From positions 62,001 through 126,000 of the forward strand of contig CAVYIF010000017.1 in the NCBI GenBank assembly GCA_963768585.1: 64,000 nt of DNA, given 5' to 3'. Origin of the DNA: CAVUNY01 sp963768585. GTDB lineage: Bacteria > Chloroflexota > Anaerolineae > Anaerolineales > Anaerolineaceae. Positions 35,460 to 44,923 of the stretch are shown here, piece by piece (position 1 is the stretch's first letter; each line of letters begins with the position of its first letter). The notes beneath the pieces are model-generated. The model saw nothing but the letters and a program-made list of their open reading frames with translations, did not search any database and had not been told where the DNA came from. The translations under genes were made by a program, and so were the position numbers.

Positions 35460-35738
35460 TCCCTTGATGCTATTTTTTTAGGCCGGATTATGGTCATCAC
35501 TAACTAAGACGAAACCATAGTTCTAAAGGTTCCAGCCATCATTCCTACGAAATAAAACACCGGAAACAAGGATGAAAGCCATCCACCCAGAGGACAATTT
35601 TCCAGGTGAACATCACCCAAAAAATGGGTGAGAAGGGGCAAGGCTCAGACTGTCCATCAGTTAAAAAATGTCATCCCCACTCAAAGTTTGAGACAGCCCA
35701 TGATTCATGTAAACGAAAAACAATTCCACCAAAAACCA

Positions 35739-36809
35739 TTATTGGAGTGATTTCTCGAGGAAATCATTGATTTCATTCATCAGACCCGCATTTAATTCAC
35801 TCGTTTGAAATTTATCGATGCCTGCATAAAAGTTTGCTTTCACATCATCCGGAAGTTTTCCGTCATAGCGATCACTGAGCGCTTTATATTCTTTATTTTT
35901 TTCGTTAATATACTGGATCGCGGCTTCGGACTGCAGCAAATTATTGTGGCCATTATGGTTTTCCGCACTGCATGTTATATAAACGACGTTTGGGTTTGTG
36001 ACGGCAGATCGATGTGAAATGATGCTTGCCCCGTTGTAGAGGATTTCTTCATCCGCAGACCCGTGGATAATCATCACCGGGGCATCGCTGCGGTTTATTC
36101 CATCGACCGCAGTAAGCCGGGCCGTGCTGCCAAAAAGCATGCGCTGGTATGCCCATAAATAAGGATATTCGAGATAGGCAAAAACCCCCATCTCACTTTT
36201 TGCTCCCTCAAACAGCAGTTCATCCGGCGAATTAAACCCCGATATGCTCACACTGGCGGAAATTTTGTGGTTGGTATTCAATACAGCGGTAACGGCATAA
36301 CCGCCCCAACTATGTCCAAAAAGCATGACCGGTAAATCATTTAATGCTTTATCGCTTTCGATGTAGGTCAAAGCCGCATCCAAATCTTTTTCCGACTGCG
36401 CCAGGCCGATGGTGCCTGCCCCCTCGCTCTCATTCGTTCCGGTATTGTCAAAGGAGAACACCCGCCAGCCGTGATCTACGAAATAAAGTACTTCCGGTAA
36501 ATAGTGCTGCGCGTCAAACCCCAAACCATGCGAAATGACCACCAGCCCTTTCTTGTTTTCTGTGCCGTATATGTATCCCTGCAAAGTGTTTTTGCCAGAA
36601 TCAAAGTTCACTGCCGTGCGCGGATATCCATCTACATCACTGTAACACAGATAACCTGAACACCGTGTTTCCTCGACCCTGGAGAATTTTTCATCATAAA
36701 AAATTTTGACGAAAATCATCGAACCAACCGAAAAAAGTAAAATAAACACCGCCAGGCTGATCGAGGCTATTTTTATCCAGTTTCGCTTCCCTGTAATTAT
36801 TCTTGTCAT
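35739..36809 (-). CDS. Alpha/beta hydrolase, membrane-anchored
   Basis: 356 residues. An N-terminal signal-anchor helix (about 12-33) is followed by an alpha/beta hydrolase core with VVISHGLGFDAQHYL (oxyanion HG), FGHSWGGYA (nucleophile Ser), HGSADEE (Asp) and AENHNGHNN (His). A 60-residue charged C-terminal tail follows. AAGGAG precedes the start. The gene is markedly AT-rich with Asn/Lys-rich composition, unlike its neighbours, and reads like a Firmicutes gene, so horizontal transfer is probable. The substrate, a lipid or peptide ester, is unknown. Confidence 0.82.
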   Translation of the reverse strand: MTRIITGKRNWIKIASISLAVFILLFSVGSMIFVKIFYDEKFSRVEETRCSGYLCYSDVDGYPRTAVNFDSGKNTLQGYIYGTENKKGLVVISHGLGFDAQHYLPEVLYFVDHGWRVFSFDNTGTNESEGAGTIGLAQSEKDLDAALTYIESDKALNDLPVMLFGHSWGGYAVTAVLNTNHKISASVSISGFNSPDELLFEGAKSEMGVFAYLEYPYLWAYQRMLFGSTARLTAVDGINRSDAPVMIIHGSADEEILYNGASIISHRSAVTNPNVVYITCSAENHNGHNNLLQSEAAIQYINEKNKEYKALSDRYDGKLPDDVKANFYAGIDKFQTSELNAGLMNEINDFLEKSLQ

Positions 36810-37150
36810 TTTTTCTCCTTATTCCCAAACTTTCATACCCCCTCAATGCTCAACCCCCTGCCTTCCCTGGACCATGGTTTTTCACCTACAGCAGGTATAC
36901 CACGCCCATTTCAACATCCTAGTTATGATCGTCATTGTTTTTTTAGTGACCTCTTTCTTAATTCAATAAACATTAAGATTTCTAATCATAATCAGCTCCT
37001 AATAGAAATTGATCGCAAGAGGAGCCGCTTTGATATAGGAAGTACGAAGCAAACCGGAAAGGGTACAATTAATCTATCCTATAAATGAGCGTGCATTTCA
37101 GCTGTTTGCTGATCGCCAACCAGCTGAACTGCTTTAAGAGGTGATTTATC
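36810..37150. other. AT-rich intergenic region between divergent genes
   Basis: 341 bases between the minus-strand hydrolase and the plus-strand dehydratase. No gene or convincing hairpin. It probably contains both promoters, and its AT-richness continues that of the hydrolase gene. Confidence 0.45.
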
Positions 37151-38293
37151 ATGAAACTGATCGATGCTCAGGTTGAGACCTTCTTGTATAAGAACCACAC
37201 CACACGCGACTCGGAGGGCCACACCCACCCCGGGCCGGAACAGGATGCCAAACAGACCCTGCTGCGCCTGGTTACAGACGAAGGTATCGAAGGGTATGCT
37301 TTCGGCGGCGCCAGCCCGGAGGTGGTGCGCCAGATCGTCAGGCCCATGCTGCTTGGCGAAGACCCCATGATGCGCGAACGCATCTGGCAGCGCATGAAAG
37401 AGCGCCAGCGGCTGCACCTGGGCGCGCTGAACGACAAGGTGCTTTCCGCGGTCGACCAGGCCCTATGGGATCTGGCCGGGCGGGCCCTCAACCAGCCGGT
37501 ATACAAGCTGCTGGGTGGATTTCGGGATAAAGTGCCGGCCTATGCCAGCACGATGTGCGGCGATGATCTGGAAGGTGGTCTGAAGACGCCCGAGGATTAC
37601 GCCCGCTTCGGGCTGGCCTGCCAGGCGCGCGGTTATCCGGCCTTCAAGCTGCACACCTGGATGCCGCCTCTGCCGGGCACACCGGATCCCAAACGGGACG
37701 TGGCGGCCTGCACCGCGGTGCGCAAAGCCGTGGGCGATGAGATGGTGCTGATGCTCGACTCCTTCCACTATTACAGCCGGGAAGAGGCGCTTTACCTGGG
37801 TAAAGCGCTGGAAGAGCTTAATTTTTACTGGTTGGAAGAACCGATGGACGAGCACAGCACCTCGTCTTACGTGTGGCTGGCGGAGCAGTTGGCCATTCCG
37901 CTCTGCGGGCCGGAAACCGCCGAGGGCAAAATGCAGACCCGCGCCGAGTGGATCGTGCGCGGCGCCTCGGATATCAGCCGCGGCGGGGTTAACGACCTGG
38001 GTGGCATCACCCCGCTGGTCAAGACCGCGCATCTGTGCGAGTCGTTTGGCGTGCGCATGGAAATGCACGGCGGTGGCGCTGCCAACCTGCACGTGCTGTG
38101 CGCCATGGGCATCCCCGGTGAATTTTATGAACGCGGCCTGCTGCATCCCTTCCTGGACTACGAAGAGCCGCAGCCCTGGCTGGAAGCGCTTGCCGACCCG
38201 CTGGACGAGAATGGGTACGTTCACGTCTCGCAAAAGCCCGGCCTGGGGATGGAAATTAATTTCGACTACATCCAGGCCAACCGCTGCGATTAA
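37151..38293 (+). CDS. Enolase-superfamily dehydratase, mandelate racemase-like
   Basis: 380 residues. The capping domain is followed by the barrel motifs AFKLHTW (KxH), LMLDSFHYY (Asp), WLEEPMDE (Glu), CGPETAEG (Glu) and MEMHGGG (His). This is the mandelate racemase/sugar-acid dehydratase subgroup pattern with a His base on strand 7. Typical substrates are aldonic or aldaric acids, but the exact one is undefined. It converges on the molybdopterin oxidoreductase gene and overlaps its end by four bases. Confidence 0.85.
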   Translation: MKLIDAQVETFLYKNHTTRDSEGHTHPGPEQDAKQTLLRLVTDEGIEGYAFGGASPEVVRQIVRPMLLGEDPMMRERIWQRMKERQRLHLGALNDKVLSAVDQALWDLAGRALNQPVYKLLGGFRDKVPAYASTMCGDDLEGGLKTPEDYARFGLACQARGYPAFKLHTWMPPLPGTPDPKRDVAACTAVRKAVGDEMVLMLDSFHYYSREEALYLGKALEELNFYWLEEPMDEHSTSSYVWLAEQLAIPLCGPETAEGKMQTRAEWIVRGASDISRGGVNDLGGITPLVKTAHLCESFGVRMEMHGGGAANLHVLCAMGIPGEFYERGLLHPFLDYEEPQPWLEALADPLDENGYVHVSQKPGLGMEINFDYIQANRCD

Positions 38294-40401
38294 CCTGCGT
38301 CGAGCATGACCTCAACCCCCACGGCATGCATGATGCAGGCCGTGCCGGCAGCAGTGCCCAGAGTGGAAGTAAACAGATTAGCTGCGCCGCCGCGGTCGAC
38401 CCCGTGTTCGTCCAGGTCGGCCCAGATCCCTTCCAACAGGCACACCACGCCGGGGGTCAGGTCCGGGTTCAGAATGGCCGGCAGGCAGGCTGTACCCTGG
38501 GCGTTGACCACGCGCAGCATGCTGCCAGCGGTGATGCCGCGCGCAGCGGCATCTGAAGGATGGATTTCCAAGCCGTGCGGCGCTTTGGCGCGCAGGGCGG
38601 GGATGCTGCTGCCCTGCGAATGGGTGCGGTGCGGTGACTTGGGGGTGATCAGGCTGAGCGGGTAGCGCTCATCAACCGGCGGGGCCTGCCAGGTGGGAAT
38701 CAGCGGCCCGCCCGTGGAGCGCCGGTAGCTTTCACTGGCGATTTCCACCAACCCTGAAGGCGTATCCAGGGGATGGTGCGCGGGATCGGCCGCAAAATCG
38801 GCCAGCCCCACCCGATCCTGTTCGGCCCCCCAATAAATGCCGGTTCGGCGGAATTCATCCGCATCCGTCACTTCCGATTGGGAAATAAACAGGTCCACCC
38901 ATTGGGCCGCGCTGCGCCCTTCAGAAAATGCCTCTCCAAATCCAAGGCGCTCCGCCAGATCCCATAAAATGTCGTAATCGCTGCGCGCCTGGCCCGCAGG
39001 GGCGACGGCCTGCGGTTTATAGAGCAGGTAATTGCCCAGCCAGGGGCTGCCGATATCCTCCTTCTCCAGCGGGGAGGCAGCCGGCAAGATTACATCGCAC
39101 CAGCGCGCGGTGGGGGTCATAAAAAGCTCATGGGTGACCGCAAAATCAACCTTGGCAAAGGCAGCCATATTTTTGCGCACATCGCTGCCCTGGTTGATCG
39201 GGTTGCCGCCCAGGTTGTAGATGGCGTGCAGGTCGGTCGGGTAGCCCCCGCTGCGCCCTTCCAATACGGCATCCGGCCAGCGCAGGACAGGCAGTTCGGG
39301 CTGACCGGCGATTTTGGGCACCGGCAGGCGGCCCACCCTGGGGGCAGGCAGGCGGCTGTTAATCGAACCGGTCGAACCGCCCCGCCGGCCAAAATTGCCG
39401 GTGGCTACCTGTAAAGCCACCGTCAGGCGGTAGGTTTCTTCCCCCGCAAATACGCGCTGGATCGAATACCCCGGAAAAAGCATGGCCGGTTTGGCAGCAG
39501 CATAGGTGCGCGCGAAGCGAACAATCTCTTCCGCGGGTAAGCCGCACACATCGGCCGCCCAATTTGGGGTGCGCGCCGGGCTGCCGTCCAATCCCAGTAC
39601 CGAGCGTTCCAACAGATCCATCCCGTGGCTGTGCGCGGCAATAAAGGCGCGGTTAACGCGCTCCTCGCTGAACAGCACATGCAGTACCGCCAGCATCAGG
39701 GCGGCATCGGTTCCCGGGCGGCAAGGCAACCACCAGGTGGCGGTATGTTTGACGGTCGCGGTACGCCGGGGATCAATCACCACAATCTGGGCCCCGCGTT
39801 TTTTGGCCTCCACCAGGCGCTGGGGCACTTCGGCCCCCTGGCGCGTTTCGAGCACATTCGCCCCCCACAGGATAATCATCTGCGCGTACTGCAGGGTTGA
39901 CGCGTCAAAACCAGAGACCGTCCAGTCCGAGCCCAGCAGGTAGGGCAGGACGACATTCGCGGCAGCATTGCTGTAGTTATTAGACAGGCGCGTACAGCCG
40001 CCAAACAGGTTCAAGAATCGTCCCATAAGTCCCGGTGTGCCGTGCAGCGCGCCGGTCGCCCCGGCGCTGGCCCGGTTCAGAATCGCATTGGGGCCGTAGC
40101 GGGCACGGATTTCACCCAGGTTATGTGCGGTAAGATCCAGGGCTTCATCCCAGGAAACCGGACGAAACTGGCCCGAACCGCGCGGCCCGCTGCGCACCAG
40201 CGGCTCGAGAATCCGGTCGGGCGCATACTGCTCCAGAGGCAGGTTGAACCCGCGCGCGCAGCCCTTGAGATATTTGCCGCCGGCCGGGTTGTTCACGACA
40301 TTGGTGACGCGCCCACCCTCAACCGTTGCCAGCAGCGGGCAGGCATCTCCCCCGCAGTCTTTGCCACAAAAAACAGGAATTTTTTTCATCTTTGAACCCA
40401 T
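38290..40401 (-). CDS. Molybdopterin-dependent oxidoreductase, DMSO reductase family
   Basis: 703 residues (or 699 from an in-frame ATG at 40389). N-terminal cysteines Cys12, Cys16, Cys21 and Cys48 fit a 4Fe-4S cluster, although the spacing CX3CX4C is slightly unusual. Then follow FRPVSWDEALDL and ILWGANVLETRQ, IVVIDPRRTATVKHTATWWLPCRPGTDAALMLAVLHV (MGD-binding), and the C-terminal dinucleotide-binding domain with KSPHRTHSQGSS. It contains no Tat signal, so it is cytoplasmic. No partner electron-transfer subunit is adjacent, so the donor is unknown. Confidence 0.9.
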   Translation of the reverse strand: MGSKMKKIPVFCGKDCGGDACPLLATVEGGRVTNVVNNPAGGKYLKGCARGFNLPLEQYAPDRILEPLVRSGPRGSGQFRPVSWDEALDLTAHNLGEIRARYGPNAILNRASAGATGALHGTPGLMGRFLNLFGGCTRLSNNYSNAAANVVLPYLLGSDWTVSGFDASTLQYAQMIILWGANVLETRQGAEVPQRLVEAKKRGAQIVVIDPRRTATVKHTATWWLPCRPGTDAALMLAVLHVLFSEERVNRAFIAAHSHGMDLLERSVLGLDGSPARTPNWAADVCGLPAEEIVRFARTYAAAKPAMLFPGYSIQRVFAGEETYRLTVALQVATGNFGRRGGSTGSINSRLPAPRVGRLPVPKIAGQPELPVLRWPDAVLEGRSGGYPTDLHAIYNLGGNPINQGSDVRKNMAAFAKVDFAVTHELFMTPTARWCDVILPAASPLEKEDIGSPWLGNYLLYKPQAVAPAGQARSDYDILWDLAERLGFGEAFSEGRSAAQWVDLFISQSEVTDADEFRRTGIYWGAEQDRVGLADFAADPAHHPLDTPSGLVEIASESYRRSTGGPLIPTWQAPPVDERYPLSLITPKSPHRTHSQGSSIPALRAKAPHGLEIHPSDAAARGITAGSMLRVVNAQGTACLPAILNPDLTPGVVCLLEGIWADLDEHGVDRGGAANLFTSTLGTAAGTACIMHAVGVEVMLDAG

Positions 40402-40412
40402 AATAAAAAGTT

Positions 40413-40975
40413 TTAATATCCGCCCGGCCAGCGAGAAAGATCATAACCATAGGCCACCTCGGGCAGCAGAGCGCCACCGATGGTAATTGAACGCTCGCGC
40501 ACCGCCTTGCCACCCAGGGCCTCATAGAATCGGCGCGCATTGGTATTGTCGCGCAGCACCCAGATCAGCATACTGCGGTGACCGTTCTGGAGCAGCCAAT
40601 CCACGGCATGCTGCAGCAAGGCGCGTCCCACGCCCAGACCTTGATATGCTTGAAGGACGTAAATCGCGTACAATTCACCGGAGTAATCCGGGTCGTCATC
40701 CCGGTTGGGCCCACCCCCACAAAAACCGACCACACCGGGGGCGGCTTCAGGCCCGCCTGAACCAGATTCCGGCTGGATCTCCGCCACAAAAAGGTAAGAA
40801 TCCGCCTGCGGTGCCTGCAGCCGTTCGATCCAGCGCGCGGTTTCTTTTTTAAATCCATCGAGGCAATTACCGCCTCGGGGATCAAACCGCGGTAGGCGGT
40901 GCGCCAGGTTTCCAATCGCACCTGCGCCAGATTGGCAGCGTCGGCGATCCGCGCCGGACGAATACTATACTGCAT
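40413..40975 (-). pseudogene. GNAT acetyltransferase, frameshift in a poly-A run
   Basis: The N-terminal frame from 40975 reads MQYSIRPARIADAANLAQVRLETWRTAYRGLIPEAVI, an ordinary GNAT start. It loses similarity in a run of six A on the coding strand (about 40845-40855). The other frame continues with RWIERLQAPQADSYLFVAE and then ELYAIYVLQAYQGLGVGRALL (CoA loop) and NARRFYEALGGK, to 40413. One base removed restores a protein of about 187 residues. A homopolymer error or a real slip. Confidence 0.8.
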
Positions 40976-41061
40976 ATTGTCTCACCTCACGAAAAGCGAT
41001 AAGGATAGTTACACGGATACTCAGCCTGTCGGATAAAATGATATCACAGGAGGAAAATTCT

Positions 41062-41379
41062 ATGATCGGCCGTATCTGGCATGGATGGACCGCTCCAGAA
41101 AATGCAGACGCCCATGAAACGCTCTTGAAAAGCGAAATATTTACCGGGATCCAAAACCGCAAGATCGATGGATACCGCGGAATTCAGCTTTTCCGCCGTG
41201 AACTGGCGCATGAGGCGGAATTTGTGACCATCATGTGGTTTGACTCCCTGGATGCCGTACGCAGTTTTACCGGGGAAGACTACGAGGTCGCCGTGGTACC
41301 ACCCAGGGCGCGGGCCCTCCTGGCACGATTCGACCCGCGCTCGCAGCATTACGAGGTCAAAGCCGACATGCAGTGCTGA
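41062..41379 (+). CDS. Small antibiotic-monooxygenase-like (dimeric alpha/beta barrel) protein
   Basis: 105 residues from the ATG at 41062, preceded by GGAGGAAAA. The layout MIGRIWHGWTAPENADAHETLL, then a helix, IQLFRREL and FVTIMWFDSLDAVRSF, resembles the ferredoxin-like ABM/dimeric-barrel fold. There is no catalytic residue to name. It is divergent from the broken GNAT gene and is followed by a strong terminator, so it is monocistronic. Confidence 0.65.
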   Translation: MIGRIWHGWTAPENADAHETLLKSEIFTGIQNRKIDGYRGIQLFRRELAHEAEFVTIMWFDSLDAVRSFTGEDYEVAVVPPRARALLARFDPRSQHYEVKADMQC

Positions 41380-41388
41380 ACATACAGA

Positions 41389-41419
41389 AAAAACCTGGAG
41401 GGATCGCCTCCAGGTTTTT
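41389..41419. terminator. Terminator between convergent genes
   Basis: ACCTGGAGG (41393-41401) with CCTCCAGGT (41407-41415), a 5-base loop and A/T runs on either side. It serves the small ABM-like gene and the Pro/Thr-repeat gene. Confidence 0.88.
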
Positions 41420-41420
41420 C

Positions 41421-42509
41421 TTACAAGCGGTTCATACACTCCAGCAAGGTTAATCGGCTTCGTCGTGAATAAAAAGAATAGATCGGCTTGAAGTTCGCGA
41501 AATCGGAACTATACTCACCCAGGCCATGGTAACCGCGCGGGCAGCGGATTTTATTGTTGAAATCGGCTGCACTTCCGTAGGTGCTGGAATTGCTCTGCTT
41601 GTTGCTGTCGTCATCCCTGATGCAAACCGCGGTTGCGGTGCGCGTTGGGTATACTCTCGTCGCCCTGGGAGTCCGAGACGGCCTCATTGTTTTCGTCGGT
41701 CGAGGCGTCCTGGTCACGACCACCCGGGTATTTTCGGGCCGTTCGGTCGGCTCCTTGGTCCTTTCGTGCTTTTCAGGCTGCTCCGTCTCTTCAGGATGCT
41801 CAGTCTCCTCAGGCTTTTCAGTCTCCTCAACCTCTTCGGTTTTTGTAGGCTCCATAGGGACGCCAACCGTAGGCTGCGAAGTGGGAACGGCAGTTTCAGT
41901 AGCCGGCGGGGGATAGCCCTGATTGGTCGGTGTAGGTGCAACACTGGTATTGGTTGGGGTCGGTGGTACGCCGGTATTCGTCGCCGTCGGTGGTACGCTG
42001 GTGTTCGTTGCGGTCGGGGGAACACCGGTATTCGTTGCTGTCGGCGGTACCGAAGTGGCTGTAGGAGGCACGGCAGTATTCGTGCTGGTGGCCGTTGGCG
42101 GAATCGAAGTCGGGGTATTGGTCGGAGGCTGCGGGAAATCGGATGCGTCTCCTGGGAAGGTCAACGCGGCGATTTCCTGGATGTTGGTGTAACCATCGCC
42201 ATCCGAATCAAGTGCCTCGATCATGTGTAGGGAAGCCGCATTATTTCGGCCAAGTGCTTTGTAGGCCTTACCGTATGGATTTAAATTTGGGATGCTGGAA
42301 GTATGGCAGAACTGGCAGGTACCAATGCGGCTGCCAGATATGATGGGATAAGTTCCCAAAGCAAGCGAGTAATCGGAAGTATTCGCCGAAGCAGTGATTA
42401 CCCGATTGAGCAAGAAGACTGCACCTCCCAGCACCAGGCTGATGATTAACATTGTTATTACGGGGGAACGTCCCCCCTTTTTCTTTTCTGAATTTTGCAC
42501 GGAATTCAT
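41421..42509 (-). CDS. Secreted CxxCH / Pro-Thr-repeat protein with EF-hand-like segment
   Basis: 362 residues. N-terminal signal anchor (about 17-38), then ISGSRIGTCQFCHTSS, a single CxxCH haem-binding motif, and DSDGDGYTNIQEIAALTFP, an EF-hand or thrombospondin-3-like calcium loop. From about 125 to 205 runs a repeat of PPTATNTGV/SV units, then an acidic EE/KPEETEHPEE stretch, a basic RTPRPTKTMRPSRTPRA stretch and a Cys-containing end. Calcium-loop, single-haem and low-complexity linker proteins of this kind are typical secreted cytochrome-like proteins. The function is unknown, and the haem is inferred from the motif only. Confidence 0.7.
   Translation of the reverse strand: MNSVQNSEKKKGGRSPVITMLIISLVLGGAVFLLNRVITASANTSDYSLALGTYPIISGSRIGTCQFCHTSSIPNLNPYGKAYKALGRNNAASLHMIEALDSDGDGYTNIQEIAALTFPGDASDFPQPPTNTPTSIPPTATSTNTAVPPTATSVPPTATNTGVPPTATNTSVPPTATNTGVPPTPTNTSVAPTPTNQGYPPPATETAVPTSQPTVGVPMEPTKTEEVEETEKPEETEHPEETEQPEKHERTKEPTERPENTRVVVTRTPRPTKTMRPSRTPRATRVYPTRTATAVCIRDDDSNKQSNSSTYGSAADFNNKIRCPRGYHGLGEYSSDFANFKPIYSFYSRRSRLTLLECMNRL
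41928..42110 (-). repeat. Tandem Pro-Thr codon repeat inside the CxxCH protein gene
   Basis: About six 30-base units, encoding PPTATNTGV, PPTATNTSV and similar. The repeats vary in third positions, so they are coding repeats and not a CRISPR array. Confidence 0.85.
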
Positions 42510-42932
42510 ATATACTCCTTAGGTTAGGTTAGAGAAAGAAACCTCATTCCTTGATTTTTTCAGACAGAATAGAAATGGACCACACTCTGAGTGTGTCCAC
42601 AGGCCTATTCCGACTGGACCGCGTACTGGATGTGATGACGTTCGTACAACCGCCAGCATTCCTACGCCAATAAAAACGTCCGGTTTTTGTTATTTCTTTC
42701 AAGGATTCAAAATCCGGATTACCTAATCGGACTATGCATATCCGATTACGCTCGTTAGTGTAGCATGAAACATTACATATTTTTATAAATATTTTTGTAA
42801 GGCAAAACGCAGGTTTAGACCCGTAACATTTTCAAGCATTTTAAAATGAAATCTCATTTGGAGCTTAAAATCGCTCAAAAAGGCTATTTCTGCGCTAACT
42901 TTCTCGTATAATGAACCTGGGAGACTAATCTT
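42510..42932. other. AT-rich intergenic region with a divergent promoter
   Basis: 423 bases between divergent genes. The left part is unremarkable; the right part is strongly A/T-rich and contains TATAAT at 42907-42912, 20 bases before the GTG of the DUF1349 gene. No hairpin, tRNA or gene is seen. Confidence 0.5.
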
Positions 42933-43547
42933 GTGAACCTAATATCCGATTTAAAACCAAATTCCTTAAAATCATCCCCATTAAACTGGGCAAACCCGCC
43001 GCTGCAATGGCAAGCCCTGGCGGGTGGCGGACTGCGCGTGAGCGTGCCGCCCAAGGTCGACTACTTCCAGGATCCGACTGGTGCGCATATCAAAGACGAT
43101 GCCCCCTATCTCTGGCTGGATGTCAGCGGCGATTTTGTCGCCCAGACACACTTGAGCCCGACCTTCACCACCACCTGGGATGCGGGTGCGCTCATGGCGC
43201 GCTTCGATGCCCAGCATTGGGCCAAACTGTGCTTTGAAAGCACCGATCTTGGCACGCATGCTGCGGTCAGCGTAGTCACCGACGGTAAGTCTGACGATGC
43301 CAACGGCGCGAACCTGAGCACAGACAGCCTGTGGCTGCAAATCTTCAGGGTTGGCGATGTATTCGGCATGCATTACGCGTTGGATGGCAAAAACTGGCAA
43401 ATGGTGCGAATTTTCAGGTTGGACGGCCCGCCCACCATGAAAGTAGGTATGGTCGCCCAGTGCCCGGTAGGACCCGGTACCACGATCGATTTTTTCAGCT
43501 TTTCCGTCGAAAATCGCACGTTAACCAATCTCAGGGCAGGTGTTTAA
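42933..43547 (+). CDS. DUF1349 domain protein (concanavalin-like fold)
   Basis: 204 residues from a GTG start. WQALAGGGLRVSVPPKVDYFQDPTGA, PYLWLDVSGDFVAQTHL, WDAGALMARFDAQHWAKLCFES and GVFGMHYALDGKNWQMVRIF-type strands match DUF1349, a concanavalin A-like beta-sandwich seen in sugar- or polymer-associated proteins. There is no signal peptide. It is followed by a TVP38-type gene after three bases, and with the next gene forms an operon of three. GGGAG precedes the start. Confidence 0.82.
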   Translation: MNLISDLKPNSLKSSPLNWANPPLQWQALAGGGLRVSVPPKVDYFQDPTGAHIKDDAPYLWLDVSGDFVAQTHLSPTFTTTWDAGALMARFDAQHWAKLCFESTDLGTHAAVSVVTDGKSDDANGANLSTDSLWLQIFRVGDVFGMHYALDGKNWQMVRIFRLDGPPTMKVGMVAQCPVGPGTTIDFFSFSVENRTLTNLRAGV

Positions 43548-43550
43548 ATT

Positions 43551-44234
43551 TTGAAGAAAAACTGGTTGAACTGGCTGACGGCGATATTCGTCCTGTCCTT
43601 CGGTGTGCTGCTCGCACTGGCTGTTCAGGCATTTTTCACCGATTACAGCCAGTTCACCAGTGAAAACCTGGATCGTTTTATCCGCGGTTTCGGGCCGCTG
43701 TCTGGGCTGGTATATGTGCTGGCCTACTTTCTGGGATCGCCGATCCCCTTCCTGGCCCCTGTTCTGGCGGCGGCCGGCGGCCTGTTGTTTGGGCCAGTTG
43801 CCGGTACGGTGCTGGCCATCCTTTCTTCCACCGCCACCTCGCTGCTGCCGTTCATGATCGCCCGCCGCCTGGGGCGGGCCTGGGTTGAAACCAGGGTGAA
43901 AGGCACCCGTCTGGACAACTTGCTGCAAAAGGCCAATCAGGGCGGGTTCACATTCATCCTGCTGCTGCGCCTGATCCCGATTATGCCCTGGGAGATGCAG
44001 AACTACGTCGCCGGTATTTCGCAAGTCAAGCTGCCGACCTACCTGGTCGCTACGCTTTTGGGTAGCACCCCACTCTCGGTAGCCCTGGTCATCCTGGGGG
44101 CAGCCGCCAAACACCCGAATTCATGGCAGTTTATCGCCGCGCTGGCCCTGACAGGCACGGTCCTGGCGGTTCCATTAGGGATCGTGTGGGTGCGCCGCCG
44201 CCGCGAGAAGCAGGTAGAGGAGGTACAACCATGA
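43551..44234 (+). CDS. TVP38/TMEM64 (VTT-domain) membrane protein
   Basis: 227 residues from a TTG start three bases after DUF1349. A short N-terminal helix, then the VTT/DedA-like core: GLVYVLAYFLGSPIPFLAPVLAAAGGLLFG and FILLLRLIPIMPWEMQNYVAGIS. The ILLLRLIP...N.V.G pattern is diagnostic. Proteins of this superfamily function as lipid scramblases or transport-related proteins in the inner membrane. Its stop overlaps the next start by four bases. Confidence 0.9.
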   Translation: MKKNWLNWLTAIFVLSFGVLLALAVQAFFTDYSQFTSENLDRFIRGFGPLSGLVYVLAYFLGSPIPFLAPVLAAAGGLLFGPVAGTVLAILSSTATSLLPFMIARRLGRAWVETRVKGTRLDNLLQKANQGGFTFILLLRLIPIMPWEMQNYVAGISQVKLPTYLVATLLGSTPLSVALVILGAAAKHPNSWQFIAALALTGTVLAVPLGIVWVRRRREKQVEEVQP

Positions 44235-44923
44235 CCAAAGGGTTCCTTTTACTGGAAGGCGGGGCCGAATTTGGTGGGAGAATGGCCGATCCCGACCGGC
44301 GCGCGCTTGAACTGGCTGGCGGGTACGATGCTGCTTTGAGCATCCTGCCTACCGCCGCGGCCCCTGACCACAATCACCAGCGCGCCGGTCAAAATGGGCG
44401 GCGCTGGTTTGAAAGCCTGGGAGCGCGCCAGGTAGCGGTGCTGCCGGTGATTGACCGCGCCTCCGCCGACTCTCCTGAGAATGCAGCAGCCATCCAGAAT
44501 TCTCGTCTGGTGTATCTATTGGGCGGTTTCACCCATTTCCTGGGCCAAACCCTTTCGGGCAGCCGGTGCAGCCAGGCGATGAACTCCGCCTTCCAGGCCG
44601 GGGCGGTCATCGCCGGGAGCAGCGCCGGGGCGATGGTCTTATGCCAGTACTATTACCATCCGGGTCACGCGAGCGTCGTAGAGGGATTGAACTTTCTGCC
44701 AGGCACATGTTTCCTGCCGCATCACAATACCTTCGGTCAGGGTTGGGCCGCCCAACTGGCCAAGCTGCTCCCGGGGCAGGTTTTAATCGGCGTGGATGAA
44801 CAGACCGGAATCCTGAACGACGGCCGAGATGGCGCGTGGAACGTGTACGGCAAAGGCGCCGCCACTATTTACCGGGCGGGCCGGCCAGTTATCTACCAAC
44901 CTGGACAGACTTTTTCGCTCTAA
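44231..44923 (+). CDS. S51-like peptidase / type 1 glutamine amidotransferase-like protein
   Basis: 230 residues from the ATG at 44231, overlapping the TVP38 stop (ATGA). LLLEGGAEFGGRMADPDRRALELAG and the nucleophile motif AVIAGSSAGAMVL (Ser in GxSAG) belong to the peptidase E/cyanophycinase superfamily, together with FLPHHNTFGQGWAAQL and GVDEQTGIL. Cyanophycinase or dipeptidase E function is possible, but the exact branch is uncertain. It converges on a 2H phosphoesterase gene with a four-base overlap. Confidence 0.82.
   Translation: MTKGFLLLEGGAEFGGRMADPDRRALELAGGYDAALSILPTAAAPDHNHQRAGQNGRRWFESLGARQVAVLPVIDRASADSPENAAAIQNSRLVYLLGGFTHFLGQTLSGSRCSQAMNSAFQAGAVIAGSSAGAMVLCQYYYHPGHASVVEGLNFLPGTCFLPHHNTFGQGWAAQLAKLLPGQVLIGVDEQTGILNDGRDGAWNVYGKGAATIYRAGRPVIYQPGQTFSL

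Noticed and set aside
40840..40860. Programmed frameshift at the A6 run in the GNAT gene.
   Set aside because: No stimulatory structure or known family precedent; a homopolymer indel is simpler.
41928..42110. Regular 30-base repeats that might be read as a CRISPR array.
   Set aside because: They are in frame, encode PPTATNTx units, and lack unique spacers.
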